Assembly (NCBI GenBank): GCA_030374765.1
Contig: JARGXX010000138.1
Coordinates: 1,639,002-1,703,001, forward strand
Length of the DNA stretch: 64,000 nt
From: Agarophyton chilense
Lineage: Eukaryota; Rhodophyta; Florideophyceae; Gracilariales; Gracilariaceae
Direction: 5' to 3'
Below the pieces are notes generated by a model. It saw only the letters and a list, made by a program, of their open reading frames with translations, did no database searches and was not told where the DNA came from. Numbering within the stretch: position 1 is the stretch's first letter; each line of letters starts with the position of its first letter. Positions 12,701 through 25,100 of this stretch are shown here, piece after piece. The translations under genes and the position numbers were made by a program.

Positions 12701-13954
12701 CAAGATCTTCTCTTGATTCAGTTTGATGTCCAAACTGCTTTTCTCTACGGCGATCTAGAAGAGGAGTTGTACGTGACGCAGTCCAACGGATTTGTCATCC
12801 AGGGCAAAGAAAGTCATGTGCTACGCTTGCTGAAGGCAATCTACGGCACAAAACAAATTTCACGTGCCTGGAGGAAGAAGTTTATTTCTGTGATGGACCA
12901 AATCGGATGTACTCAATCACAAAACGATCGGAGTTTGTTCTTCTATGGCAAGGGATCGAGAAGAGTTTTTATTGTGATGTATGTAGATGATGGTTTGGTT
13001 ACTGGGAAAGAAAGAAGTGACATCCAGCAGTTCATGAGGAAGTTGCAAACTTTCGTGAAAATAAGAATCACTGAGAAGCCGAAGAAGTTTCTAGGTGTGA
13101 TTATCGAACGCGAGGCTACGAAGAACCAGATTTACATTCATAACAAACCCATGATCTTGGAGCTCTTGAAGCGCTTCAGAATATCTCATGCGGCCGATGC
13201 GTACGTCCCTTTGCAACACTCGCACTTGCCGGCGACGAAAACAGAAGGGGGAGAAGGTCTACCCTGCAGGGAACTAGTTAGATCACTGATGCACTTGGCC
13301 AACACAGTTCGACCTGACATTGCATTTTCTGTTTCCTACTTGGCCCGTTTTATGCAGACCTACAATAGGGAGTATTGGAATGCTGCAAAGAACATCTTGA
13401 AGTACTTGAAAACTGCAGTTGATGCAGAGATTGTCTTCAAGAAAAAAAAAGGTGTACTGGTAGGGTATTCAGATGCGGATTTTGCTAGTGATCGTTCAGA
13501 CCGCAAGTCGACTAGTGGGTACGTTTTCAAGTTCTGTGGGGGAGCCATTGCATGGCGTTCGAAGAAATAGACTCTAGTAGCGCAGTCAACACTTGAAGCA
13601 GAGTACGTTGCGATGTCATTTGAAGTGCACGAAGGTTTATGGATACGAAGACTTTTTGCTGAGATTTATGGCGTGGCAGAAACACCTTTGAAAATCTTTG
13701 GTGATAACGAGGGAAGGTTGAAATTCAGCAAGGAGGAGACCATCAACGAGACGAGCAAACACATCGACGTGAAGTATCATTTTGTACGCAAGGCTGTTCA
13801 GGATGGCTGCGTTTGTTTGAAGTACTTGAAAACTGCGCAAATGACAGCTGATGTTTTCACCAAAGCGCTACCGAATGAAAAGCACATGCTTATGTGTAAT
13901 CTGGTGGGGATGATTGTCAGGAGATTGGAACGAGGGGGAGCGTTGGAGAATTGA
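9725..13954 (+). pseudogene. copia gag-pol polyprotein, copy 1, six in-frame stops
   Basis: A single reading frame runs from ATG at 9725 to TGA at 13954, just inside LTR 2, with no frameshift. It is broken by in-frame stops at 9785 (TAG), 9878 (TAA), 10205 (TAA), 11753 (TGA), 12614 (TAG) and 13568 (TAG). Visible parts are: Gag; a CX2CX4HX4C zinc knuckle (codons about 230-245); a protease region in which the expected DSGA reads KPGA (codon about 327), so the catalytic Asp is lost; pre-integrase WHNRLGH; an integrase with its D, D and E motifs present (HTDVMG, FDNAGEYES, ESNGKAERLN) but the first Cys of HHCC replaced; RT with YVDD near codon 1086; and RNase H to ADVFTKAL. The 12614 and 13568 stops sit where copia elements usually have Gln. 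It is non-autonomous as it stands. Confidence 0.9.
13932..13940 (+). other. polypurine tract of the copia element
   Basis: The 9-nt purine run GAGGGGGAG ends exactly where LTR 2 begins, as expected for the plus-strand primer of an LTR retroelement. The same tract precedes LTR 3 at 18440-18448. Confidence 0.8.
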
Positions 13955-14170
13955 TCGTTACAATCGGACAAGAACGGACACAGTTTTTGGGAACTGTATC
14001 GGAATAGTGGCGCAGAGTTTGTAACCAAAACGATTGGAACTAGATACAAAGTTTGAAAAGCCTGTGACCAGTGATTTGAAGCTGGAGGATAGTTTGGCTG
14101 CCTATAAAGGGCAGCCTGAACAAACAGTAAACCCTGGGAACTGCTTAGATTGGTAGATCCTTGAACAAGA
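13941..14170 (+). repeat. copia LTR 2 (shared, central)
   Basis: This second 230-bp copy serves as 3' LTR of the left internal region and 5' LTR of the right one. It starts CGTTGGAG, so the terminal TG has become CG. LTR 3 has the same change. Confidence 0.85.
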
Positions 14171-14232
14171 GGTTATGGGCCCAGCCCACGCGACGAATAC
14201 TCCGTAGAATACCACACACCTAACGGTGCGCA

Positions 14233-17200
14233 ATGAACGAAGACTTTACTGACGTTTCGAAGCTGCCAGTTCCGCTGCTCAAAGCAGACATCTAGTTCAT
14301 TTGGGCGAAGAAACTCGAACTCGTTTTGCGCGCGAAAGAAGTCTGTCGCATCGTAGACGGCACAGAACCCCCACCGAAAGAGGAGTAAAGAACCGCATGG
14401 AAGTACGATCAGCGATCAGATATTGCGTTGTCATGTATATTGCTATCTGTCCACGAATCTTGTGTAGCACCAGTTATCGACATAAAGGATCCCACTGTAG
14501 TCTGGACCAAGCTCAAGAATACCTTCCTAATGGTATCGCAGGCGAGCGTGGATGCGTTACTAGAAATGCACCAAGACTTATCAATGAACACCAATGAGAG
14601 TGTTTTGGAGTACATAAGTCGCCTAGAAGCAATTGAGTCTAAGTTACGTGGCATTGGCTACAGTAGAACAGATGCAGAGCGACTAAGGGCACTCTTGAGA
14701 GGTCTATTGAAGTAATTTAAGGTCACGAAGGAAGTCGTCAAGGGCACAGGGAAGACCTATGATGACGCAGTGGCGATGTTGATTCAGAATGAAGCCGAAC
14801 GAACCAAGAACGAAGTAAAGGCTGGAAATGATGGATCGAGAGCCCTCAAAGCAAGGAGTGGGGGCAGAGTTCAGAAGAGGCATAGAGATTCTTCAATGCA
14901 TGGAGGATCCTCAAGGGGCAGAACATGCTACTTTTGTGACAAGAAGGGACACTTGAAGTGCAACTGTTGGTTTAATCCAGAGAGTAGGAACTGCAAAGGG
15001 TCCAATAAACACGACAAAACCCAGAAGAGCACACGTGAGAGTGGTGAAGAGGACGATGTAAGTGCATGTTTCACTTTCATTGTAAGCAAAACCGCATTCA
15101 AAGAAGACCTGGAGACACCAGTAGATGTCAAGGACAATGATGAACTTGGCGCCGATCATGGATTGGTTGCAGGACAGAAGAAGTTGAGGGATCGGCAGGG
15201 CAAGTGGTACCTGAAGCCCGGCGCATCTGTTCACATGACGAATGACCTCAAGAACTTCTGTGGTCCCGTGAAGAGGTCTGAAAAGAAGTTCATCTCGGTT
15301 GGTAACGGAGCGAAATTGTCGGTTGAAGGCAGAGTAGACGTGCGATGTAGCGTGAGTATGCGAACAAATGATGAGACTTTTCATCTTGAGAACGTCCAAT
15401 TTATTCCAAAGCTCATGTTTAACCTTCTCTCAGTAAGCGCCATCAGACGAAAAGGTTTCTCTATTCTGTTTACTACGGATGAGTTTGACAACGGCGTTGC
15501 GTTGATAGGAGGACATAGCAGTAACAAAAAATTGGCTATTGCTGTAGAGTGGGACGAAGGGCTCTATGAACTACTCCTAACACACCGATCAGAGAATAAG
15601 GATTCTGCATTGATTGCCAATGATGATCAGAGTTTTACGAAGGTTTGGCACAACAGATTGGGCCATCCCAGCCACCAGTATCTACGAAAAACGCTCATGA
15701 TTGTGAAGGGCGCATCGTTGGAAGGAGTCAAGAAGATGGTTCATTTTGAGCCATGTGCGTTAGGCAAAGGAATCAGAGTACCCCGACTCCCAATAACTGA
15801 GAAAGAACGAATGACAAAGAGCATTATAGAACTCGTTCATACCGATGTAATGGGTCCAATCAAGGTACAGTCTCTCTCTGGAGCAAGGTATATTGTGACG
15901 GCATATGAAGAAAAGAGCTGCTTGTCCTCCGTGAGGTTCTTGAGGAAGAGGTCCTCCTGTGAGGATGCGTTGAAGCAGATGATATATGAGTTTGAAACTC
16001 AGTCGGAACTGAAGCTTAAAAGATTTCGGTTCGATAATGCGGGCGAGTATGAGAGCAATTCATTCACGAAGTGGTTACAAGACAAAGGGGTTGTCCTTGA
16101 GCCTTCACCAGCGTATAGTCCAGAGTCAAATGGCAAAGCCGAACGTTTGAATCGTACACTCAATGACAAAGCGCGGACAATGTTGCTAACATTGGCTGGA
16201 ACTTTTCGCTACACCCAGTTATGGGATGAAGCTGTACGTACTGCAAACTACCTGCGCAACTGAATGTACACGAAGCGAAGCGATCAGCGCGAGGTTACTC
16301 CCCTCGAAGCGTTCACGGGCAATAGGCCGAACATATCCCATCTTCGGACATTTGGAACAGAATGTTTTGTTTATATACCCAAGGAGAGAAGAAGAAAAAG
16401 TGACAAGTACAGTGCTCGTTCCATGAGAGGAGTGCTTGTGGGTTACGACAAGGGAACCTGTTTCAGAGTGTATCTACCAGAAGCATCGAAGATCATTGTC
16501 TCAAAGGATGTATCGTTCAATGAAACTGTCGTAGGTTGGAACAGGAAGGTGATGAACTGTCAAGAGCTTGATTTGTCTACAGTCGGCTCTATCATTGAAG
16601 AATTGATTCCACTGGAGGAGAACATCACAGGTTCTGAGGTAGAAGTGTCCCACGCTGATGAAATGATAATTGCGGAAGACAGAAGAGGCACTGAATATAA
16701 GGATGAGAAACAAGAGGCCAAAGAAGAGGATGTTTTCGGTGATGCTGAACAAGATTTTACTTACGACCCGGAGGACGTCACTCACTATCCTGCGGAGCTA
16801 CGACGATCTACTAGAACTCGTGAACGGACGTCGCGCTACACGCCGGACACTGCGCTTGCATTGATTGCACAGAGCGTGCTGATTGATTCGACGGCTTATG
16901 ACCCCAGCACTCATGAAGAGGCTATGCGTGCTCCGGATGCAAAGAACTGGGTTCAATCAATGGAAGAAGAGATGGGCAACATGAAGCAACGGGAAGTATG
17001 GAAACTTGTCGCGCGCCCGGCAAACTGCACTCCGAATGACAAACGAAGGGTATTCTTCAAGCGTGATGAAAACGGTCAAGTGACCCGGTACAGGGCTCGT
17101 TTGGTCGCGCGCGGTTTCTCTTAGCGATGGGGAATTGACTACGGTGAGTTGTTTGCGCCAGTAGCCAAGTATGATACCATCCGCACACTACTATCCATGG

Positions 17201-18462
17201 CAGTAGAACAAGATCTTCTCTTGATTCAGTTTGATGTCCAAACTGCTTTTCTCTACGGCGATCTAGAAGAGGAGTTGTACGTGACGCAGTCCAACGGATT
17301 TGTCATCCAGGGCAAAGAAAGTCATGTGCTACGCTTGCTGAAGGCAATCTACGGCACAAAACAAATTTCACGTGCCTGGAGGAAGAAGTTTATTTCTGTG
17401 ATGGACCAAATCGGATGTACTCAATCACAAAACGATCGGAGTTTGTTCTTCTATGGCAAGGGATCGAGAAGAGTTTTTATTGTGATGTATGTAGATGATG
17501 GTTTGGTTACTGGGAAAGAAAGAAGTGACATCCAGCAGTTCATGAGGAAGTTGCAAACTTTCGTGAAAATAAGAATCACTGAGAAGCCGAAGAAGTTTCT
17601 AGGTGTGATTATCGAACGCGAGGCTACGAAGAACCAGATTTACATTCATAACAAACCCATGATCTTGGAGCTCTTGAAGCGCTTCAGAATATCTCATGCG
17701 GCCGATGCGTACGTCCCTTTGCAACACTCGCACTTGCCGGCGACGAAAACAGAAGGGGGAGAAGGTCTACCCTGCAGGGAACTAGTTAGATCACTGATGC
17801 ACTTGGCCAACACAGTTCGACCTGACATTGCATTTTCTGTTTCCTACTTGGCCCGTTTTATGCAGACCTACAATAGGGAGTATTGGAATGCTGCAAAGAA
17901 CATCTTGAAGTACTTGAAAACTGCAGTTGATGCAGAGATTGTCTTCAAGAAAAAAAAAGGTGTACTGGTAGGGTATTCAGATGCGGATTTTGCTAGTGAT
18001 CGTTCAGACCGCAAGTCGACTAGTGGGTACGTTTTCAAGTTCTGTGGGGGAGCCATTGCATGGCGTTCGAAGAAATAGACTCTAGTAGCGCAGTCAACAC
18101 TTGAAGCAGAGTACGTTGCGATGTCATTTGAAGTGCACGAAGGTTTATGGATACGAAGACTTTTTGCTGAGATTTATGGCGTGGCAGAAACACCTTTGAA
18201 AATCTTTGGTGATAACGAGGGAAGGTTGAAATTCAGCAAGGAGGAGACCATCAACGAGACGAGCAAACACATCGACGTGAAGTATCATTTTGTACGCAAG
18301 GCTGTTCAGGATGGCTGCGTTTGTTTGAAGTACTTGAAAACTGCGCAAATGACAGCTGATGTTTTCACCAAAGCGCTACCGAATGAAAAGCACATGCTTA
18401 TGTGTAATCTGGTGGGGATGATTGTCAGGAGATTGGAACGAGGGGGAGCGTTGGAGAATTGA
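14233..18462 (+). pseudogene. copia gag-pol polyprotein, copy 2, same six stops
   Basis: The translation is identical to the copy at 9725-13954, including the positions of all six in-frame stops (14293, 14386, 14713, 16261, 17122 and 18076) and the KPGA in the protease. The internal regions show no protein-level difference, so the stops arose before the duplication. Recent recombination or an assembly duplication are both possible. Confidence 0.9.
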
Positions 18463-18678
18463 TCGTTACAATCGGACAAGAACGGACACAGTTTTTGGGA
18501 ACTGTATCGGAATAGTGGCGCAGAGTTTGTAACCAAAACGATTGGAACTAGATACAAAGTTTGAAAAGCCTGTGACCAGTGATTTGAAGCTGGAGGATAG
18601 TTTGGCTGCCTATAAAGGGCAGCCTGAACAAACAGTAAACCCTGGGAACTACTTAGAATGGTAGATGCTTGAACAAGA
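18449..18678 (+). repeat. copia LTR 3 (3')
   Basis: This is the last 230-bp LTR. Like LTR 2 it starts CG. It carries three private changes near its right end relative to LTRs 1 and 2. CATTC follows directly at 18679. Confidence 0.85.
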
Positions 18679-18683
18679 CATTC

Positions 18684-19136
18684 ATCAAGCGCTGACGATC
18701 TCTACTGGATACTCGTTTTTGGATACGACCGTTTCAGTTGTAAGAAGTAAATTGGATGTACAACGGCTTAAAAGATCGGAGAAGATAATCGAATGTAGTA
18801 TGGGCAAATCCAGTTAGTGTTATCATGTACTGGTCGGACATGGATAGAAAGAGATAAATAAACGGGGAACAAGATGTACTTTGAAGTGACATGCGTGTTA
18901 TTCGTCTGTCTCTACGGCGTCTGCCTTCTTTGTTAAGGCGTTCACGGTAGGAAATTTGGCGCTGATACTTCCTTAGAAATAATATGTAGAGATCGATGCT
19001 CATTGTGTTCATTGTGGACTCGTTGAGGCGAGTCCAAAGACGATGCTAACGTTCAGTGCACACTTTGATACTGGAATCTCAGTGACTATTTTTTTCGCCG
19101 TACGCCATCCTAGTCGCTAATTGCGATTTCCGAAGG
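18684..19136. other. spacer between the copia and gypsy elements
   Basis: About 450 bp with no gene or repeat that I recognise. It is the left flank of the gypsy insertion, and the pre-insertion sequence continues at 29257. Confidence 0.5.
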
Positions 19137-19141
19137 GCGTG

Positions 19142-20005
19142 TGTAGGACAATGCCCCCAAGGGGGAAAACCTACGAAGACGTCCGGATCTTCCTCTCACG
19201 AGGTAACCGGCGCGGTAGAGCCCTCCCAAGGATCGGCGCGCAATGCCGGGTGTAAGCCGGAGCCGAACCGTCGCGACGGGCGCAGGGAGGCTGAAAGAAG
19301 CCGAGAATATCCGCTGAAGCGGTGCTTGCGTATCTTCTGAGGAGGCAAAACCCACGAGAGTGGCGAGCACGACAGGTGTCAGTGCGAGCCGCAAGAGCGG
19401 GAATTGCCCAATGAAGGGGACGAAAAGGGAAGGAAAATGGGAACGGAGGCAAGAGGGCGAGGTTGACCACGATTCGCAAGAGGGGACTCGGGAATAGCCG
19501 GCACGGCCGGGTGTAGCAAACCGTATACACGGGCGGAACCACGAAAGTGGGAATAGATACCCAACACACGAAGGCTGCTTGAACGTCCAAGGGGGTTAGG
19601 AAGCCGTGCACCACGGGAAATCCCTCCGTAAGGAGTTGTATATCCGCGCAGGCGGTTCGACCCAGAGCCAAGATCTGGAAGACCAAGATCACCCCTGTTG
19701 GGGAGACTTTAGTGGACCGGCGGCCGCGAGGCCGGCGGCCTAAGTACTGTAGTCACCGTAGAATAGAATAAATAAAGTCTATCCTAAATAGCTAAATGTC
19801 CGTCTAACAAAAGGGGCCAATCTGGCGGCCACGTGTCGCGCGGGCGCTGCGGCCACGTGTATGGCACCCGGTCCCGCCGGTGCATCACCGGCGTTCCGGC
19901 CATCGCCGTGAAACGGATTACTCCTACTCATAACGAGGTTGCACGCCGGAGGCTCCGGAAAAAACTTAAGTCCCCAAAAATCTCCCTGGAGGACGTTGCT
20001 CTTCA
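19142..20005 (-). repeat. gypsy 3' LTR
   Basis: This 864-bp direct repeat runs, in element orientation, from TGAAGAGC to CCTACA, giving TG...CA ends. It contains many short hairpins, several closed by GNRA-type loops: CCAC/GTGG with GAAA at 19539-19550 and with GAGA at 19352-19363, and CTCC/GGAG with GTAA at 19624-19635. Confidence 0.92.
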
Positions 20006-20018
20006 TATCCCCCCCCTT
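20006..20018 (-). other. gypsy polypurine tract
   Basis: On the minus strand AAGGGGGGGGATA lies immediately before the TG that starts the 3' LTR. Position and purine content fit the plus-strand DNA primer. Confidence 0.8.
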
Positions 20019-20052
20019 AAGACAGGGCGAACACCTCGAAGAAGAAGTCGGC

Positions 20053-21828
20053 ATGGCAGCTCGTCATGATAAGAGCGCGTCCGACACCGGGTCTCCGGAA
20101 ACCAACACACCTTCACCAAGGATCCCACGCACGCTCTCCGCATCCGATTCCAACCACAGCACACCAACACGCACCATGTCCAACCCCGACCGTCATAACA
20201 CATCCGCGAGTCCCGCCCTTGGCGGTTCCACCGGCTTCCGGTCCGCGCCCCACCCTGGGGATGTTACCAACCTCGCGTACGAAGACCGCCGTATTGGCGC
20301 CCGCTTTCGCGGACAGGCGGACCCACTGCAGTGGCCGACCTACGACGCCCTTGTGGGTGCAAATCCGAGAACTCGGCATGGCTCCGCGGGGTGGCGCTAT
20401 GCGCCTTGGTTTCACCCATTGGCTGTCCGCGACGAGGATTTGACCCAATCCTACACCGATAATTCGGAGATGCTCCCGGGCGACCTGCCCGGCGTGGTGA
20501 CCCTGTCCTGGGATTGGCGTAATCGTATCGCCATCCCGGTACACCACATACTCCGCCGACGCGGTGAATCCTCTGCGGAGGCTCAAGCTGTGCTTGTGCG
20601 GATCGCTTATCTCAGGCACCATCGGGCGCCTTTCGAGTTCCCAATACCGCCAGAGGTCGAATTCGACGTCCCCCTTTACCGCACTCGCGGGGAAATGTCG
20701 TACTGTGACCGTCTTAACGGATTGGAAATCCTCGCTTGGAGGGGGCACACGGATCGCTCGGCAAGAAGCCCTTTGCTGGGCACAACCGATTCTTCGGGCA
20801 GAGTTCCGCTACCAACCGCGGCAGTCGCGCTCGAACTTCCTTCAGAACTTCATCCGCGATGAGCGGCGTTGGCGGGCCCGGACCGGGTATTTCGTACCGT
20901 ACCAGAACACGGAGATTGAGCGCATCGCGCCTGCTCACCGACGTGGTCGATACGTCAGTCTCCCAGACTGGTGGTCCTCCTTGGAGGCGTGCTGGGGTTG
21001 CTTCGTTGAGCTGCCCCCAGTATTCACCTATGTAGGGTCGTCGTTCTTGAACGATCCCCAGTCGGGGTGGTGGTCCGTCGTGGTAAGCGAATGGGCCGTC
21101 CGCACTGCGGCTTTTATCCTCGCTGAGGCGTACGACCAATACCGATTGTGGTACGTGCCACCGCGTGTGCGGGCTGCGATCCGTCGTTTGGACATGCGCA
21201 TCCCCCTCGGGGGCGAGGCGAACGAAGAAGAGATGCTGGGCCTCCTCGACTTTGTGGAGGGGGTCCAGTGGGATGAGGTCCCGTGGAGAACTCCCAACGC
21301 ATTCAACAGCGTCGCGGGTCTGGCCCCGGACTCGGAAGGAATACCGCGTTAGCGGGGGATTTCGTCTACTTCGACCCCTGGGAGTACCACGAGATCAGCC
21401 GCGAGGAAGCGGAAGCCAACCGGCATGCGCCGCGTGAAGTCCCGGCCAACCACCCGCGAGGGTATGTCGACTCGAGCGACTATTACCGCGACTATGCGGA
21501 TGGTGACCCGATGGTCGACAACGAACCGGAGGATCCGGGTTACGCTCCGATGGAGGATGACGGGTCCGGCGAGGCCGGAGAGAAGTCCGTTGAATACGGT
21601 GGTGCGGCTCCATCCGGGGCTGCTGATGCCGTGCGAACGGATTCCTATCCGACTCCGTCGGTGGCGGGCCCGCCCGCAACCGTCGCTGGCGCGGAGCGGG
21701 GCGAGGTCATCGCGCGCTTCCTTCGGGAGGTGGGGCTTCGCCCTTCCGAGATCTCGGGTGATGTGGCCGCCATGCGGGATACCTTAGCCAACTGCCTGGG
21801 CGGGGGTCCACCTCGTGCAGAGGAATGA
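20053..21828 (+). CDS. antisense reading frame inside the gypsy element, two frame changes
   Basis: Between the end of pol and the 3' LTR the plus strand, antisense to gag-pol, reads as a protein of about 590 residues. It starts at ATG 20053. It stays in one frame to about 20750, where a run of G's sits at the shift, then uses the +1 frame to about 21340, and returns to the first frame to TGA at 21826-21828. Composition is protein-like (rich in W, Y, R, E and D, with an acidic tail from about 21450), and the open frames abut without a gap. No domain is recognised. Antisense ORFs between pol and the 3' LTR are known in some plant gypsy elements. Frameshifts, introns or sequencing errors could explain the joins. 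Confidence 0.6.
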
Positions 21829-22160
21829 CCGGAGCTTCCGGTAGAATGTAGGGCGGCGCCTTTAGGGCGCCCTTGCCAGTAGTGAGAAATAAAAGAAGAG
21901 GGTCGCCTTTCCGACGCCCTTTCCCAAGTCCACTTCTTTCTTTCCGGGGTACCGGCCTTCAACCGGGGTTCCGGCGTTGCAGGGAACCAGCCTAGCTAAG
22001 AGTCCCGTGTTTAACGGTGGGCGCTTCGCGCGCGGACCAGGTAACTGGCACGACCACCAACGAAGTTGGGATAGCGTGAGCGGTTGCTTCCTTCCCCGCG
22101 TTGGGGCATGGACGGAGATGGCGCGTGGCGCCATCAGCCATTCCATTCCGTGTTCACGGT

Positions 22161-25100
22161 TTATCCCTCTTGGGCGTTTACCAGCGTGGCTGGGAGTGCG
22201 GTCCCCGCAAGGCAGTGGTATCGCATTACCGCAGAGCGCGGGAGGTGCTCGATGGGCTCCGGGGTGTCCCACTCCGGCCCGTATCCGTACCAGCGGGTCT
22301 GGTACTGGAGCACCCCGTGCTCATCGTAGCTATGTCCGACGATTCGGTCGAGGACGTACTCCTGCACGTAAACTTGCCGGCCTTGCCGGGTGGTGATGGC
22401 CCGAGCCTCAGCGCCGCGTGGTGCTGGGCTCGTCGTCGCCTGTGCCGGGTCACCCGGTTTGTCATTCCACTCTGCGGTTGTTGCCGGGTTGCCGGGGCTA
22501 CCGTACCACTTCGCGGAAGTTGCCGGCGCGGCCGGGTTGTGTTCCCGCTGGGCGGTAGGGGCTTCCCTGAAGTCCGCTCTTACCGCGAGATTGCCGGGGT
22601 CCTTCCGTCTTGGTGACGGTTCGCCGGAGGCCTCCGCTTGATTTGCGGCATGCGGCGTTCCCATTGGTGGGCAGTTTCCGCCGTGCAGTGCGCCGCGGCC
22701 GGTAAGTGGTTCACCGTCCCGGCGGTCCACCTCCGCGGGGTGACTGTCAGCCAATGACCGGGATGCCGGGTGCCCATTGGTCCGATCTCCCGCCCGGGTC
22801 ACGTGACCTTGAGGACGGGTGGTTGGGCCGTCGCGGACGGTTGGCTCCGATTGTTCAGCAAGGGAGGCGGTTTTCGACTTGTCGTCGCGCCCCTTTTCCC
22901 CCATGGGGTTCGTACCATTCTCAACGGAGTGGCTTGCTAGACCTGCTTGCGCAGCGCCCGCCAGAGTACCGGTATCGACCGAAACGCTCGGTGTGCGACC
23001 GCGAATGTGCGGGGAGCCCTTAGTTGCTTCCGCGCGATGCAGAGCGTCCGTAGGGTCTCGCTTTCCGGCTTCGGGTCTTCGAGCGCCTCGGTTCCCCTTT
23101 TGGGGTTGCGTGGCGGTCGGATTGACCGCCGCGTGCCGCGGGAGCGGAGTAACGTCCGGCGACGATGCCGGATGCCCGCTCGGGGGCTTTGCCCGGGGTG
23201 TCCGGTTAAACTTCCGTTGCGACGGCGATGCTTCCGCGATTGAGCGGGTCCCTTCCCCCTCTTTAGACGGAGCGACGGGTGATGGTGGGCTAACCGCATG
23301 GCGGGTGTAAATACTGCTGCGCGGCGCCCGTAAGGGTAGCTGGCCGCGAGGGCCAGGTGTTTCCGGCATTGCCGGTGGTTCCGATAAAGTCGGTATATCG
23401 GAGAGACCCCGTGAGGGGTGCGGTACCACGGCGGGGCTTCTGAGCCATGGTGCCACGGGTACGGGTGATTCATTCTCGCGCGCTGCGAGTAGCTCATCCA
23501 TTTCCATGGTGTCTTCCCCGGTTTCGGGCCAATCCAACTCCGTCGGTGTTTCCCCTTCCAAGGTAAAGCACGGGATCTCGTCGACCTCCGGGTCGGTAAG
23601 TGCTTCACCTGTAGTAGGTAATCGAGAGAGGGCGTCTGCTTGGGTGTTCTGGACAACCTTTTTGTAGACGACCTCGAAGTCGAATTCCGCTAAGCGGAGG
23701 CGCCACCGCATTAAGCGGCCAGAAGGATCTGCGATGTTCAGCAGCCACCTCAACAAGGCATGGTCCGTGTACACGGTGAAATGAACGCCCATGAGGTATG
23801 GGCGCAGAGTGGATAGCGCCCAGACCACTGCGAGGCACTCCTTCTCGGAGACAGAGTAGTTGCGCTCGTGGACGTTCAGCGTGCGGGACCAATAGCCAAT
23901 TGGTTTGCGTTCCCCCTCGGAGGTGGTTTGGAACAGTGCGCAGCCCACCTGGTGGTCGCTGGCGTCGGTGTCGATGGAGTAGGGAAGCCCAGGTTTGGAC
24001 AAGGATAGGATGGGAGCTGTCGTAACTGCCTTTATCAAGGAGCGAAAAGATTCCGACTGATCGGTGGTAAATGGCGCAAGCTTCGGTGGCTGGCCCTTCC
24101 GCAGTAGCGCGTTTAGCGGAGCGGCGATATCCGAGAAACTCGGTATAAACTGTCGATAGACGTTGACCAGACCTAAAAAGGATCGGAGCTCCGTTTGAGT
24201 ACGGGGCTCCTTCGCCTCACAGAGGGACTTGATACGAACTTGTTCGATCATTAACCGTCCTGGACGGATGACGTGCCCGAGATACTTCACCGTGTCGGTG
24301 AAGAACTCGCACTTCCTCAACTTGAGGGTTATTCCTGCATCTCGCAGTACGGTCATCACGTCCGGCACGTGGGTCAGGTGATCGTCCAGGTTTCTGGAAA
24401 AGACAATGATGTCGTCCAAGTAGACAAGGCACGTACGCCACTTGAAACGCGACATCAGTATGTCTATTGCCCTTTGAAAGGTGGCCAGTGCATTGGTTAA
24501 ACTAAACGGCATCCGCTTGAAGCGGTAGGAACCCGAGTGGCAAACAAACGCGGTTTTTTCTCGGTCCTCTTTCCGGACTGGGACTTGCCAGTAGCCCCAG
24601 TTAGCATCCAGAGCCGTCAACACGGTAGCGTCCCCGAGCGAGTCCATACACTCGTCCATGCGCGGGATCCGGTAGGTGTCCCTCACGGTGACGGCATTGA
24701 GGAGGCGGTAGTCAACGCAAAACCGCCACGTGCCGTCAGCCTTGAGGGCCAGCACCACCGGTGAAACCCAAGGAGATTGGGCGGGCTCGATGACTCCAGC
24801 ACGGAGCATCTTGTCCACCTGAAATTCTTCCTCCTCCCGAGCTTTCGGTCCCGCCCTGTAAGGGGGTTGTGCAACCGGACGTGCGTCCGGTAGCAAGTCT
24901 ATCCGATGTTCGGTTGTATTGATCTCACCCAGTGAGCCGTCCCACATTGTGGTAAACTCGCGTAGCATTCCGCGTAAGCGGTCCAGGTGTGAGACCGGTA
25001 CATGACTCAGGTCCAGGTCCTCGAGGGCCTTGATCGGGTCTATCTTATCGTAGCTCGTAGGCTGTGCCCTGGTGTCAGGTGTGGGAACCGACGAGGTCGG

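Larger units (their letters stand above)
9428..18683 (+). mobile_element. Ty1/copia element in tandem form (three LTRs, two internal regions)
   Basis: The order is LTR (9433-9662), internal region, LTR (13941-14170), internal region, LTR (18449-18678). The offset between copies is exactly 4508 bp. The flanks carry a 5-bp match, CATTC, at 9428-9432 and 18679-18683, consistent with a single target-site duplication around the whole tandem. One insertion followed by unequal or intra-element LTR recombination (or circular-DNA integration) explains this better than two insertions. The domain order protease-integrase-RT-RNase H places it in Ty1/copia. The translations of the two internal regions are identical, so the duplication is recent or was homogenised. 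Confidence 0.92.

Noticed and set aside
9785-13570. Reassigned genetic code with TAA/TAG as glutamine
   Set aside because: Several stops sit at likely Gln positions, but TGA and a non-Gln context also occur, and TAG, TAA and TGA all end other intact frames in the window at sensible places.
20113-20748. Minus-strand 211-codon frame opposite the antisense gypsy ORF
   Set aside because: The plus-strand frame has the more protein-like composition and continues in linked frames for 1.7 kb; the minus frame does not.
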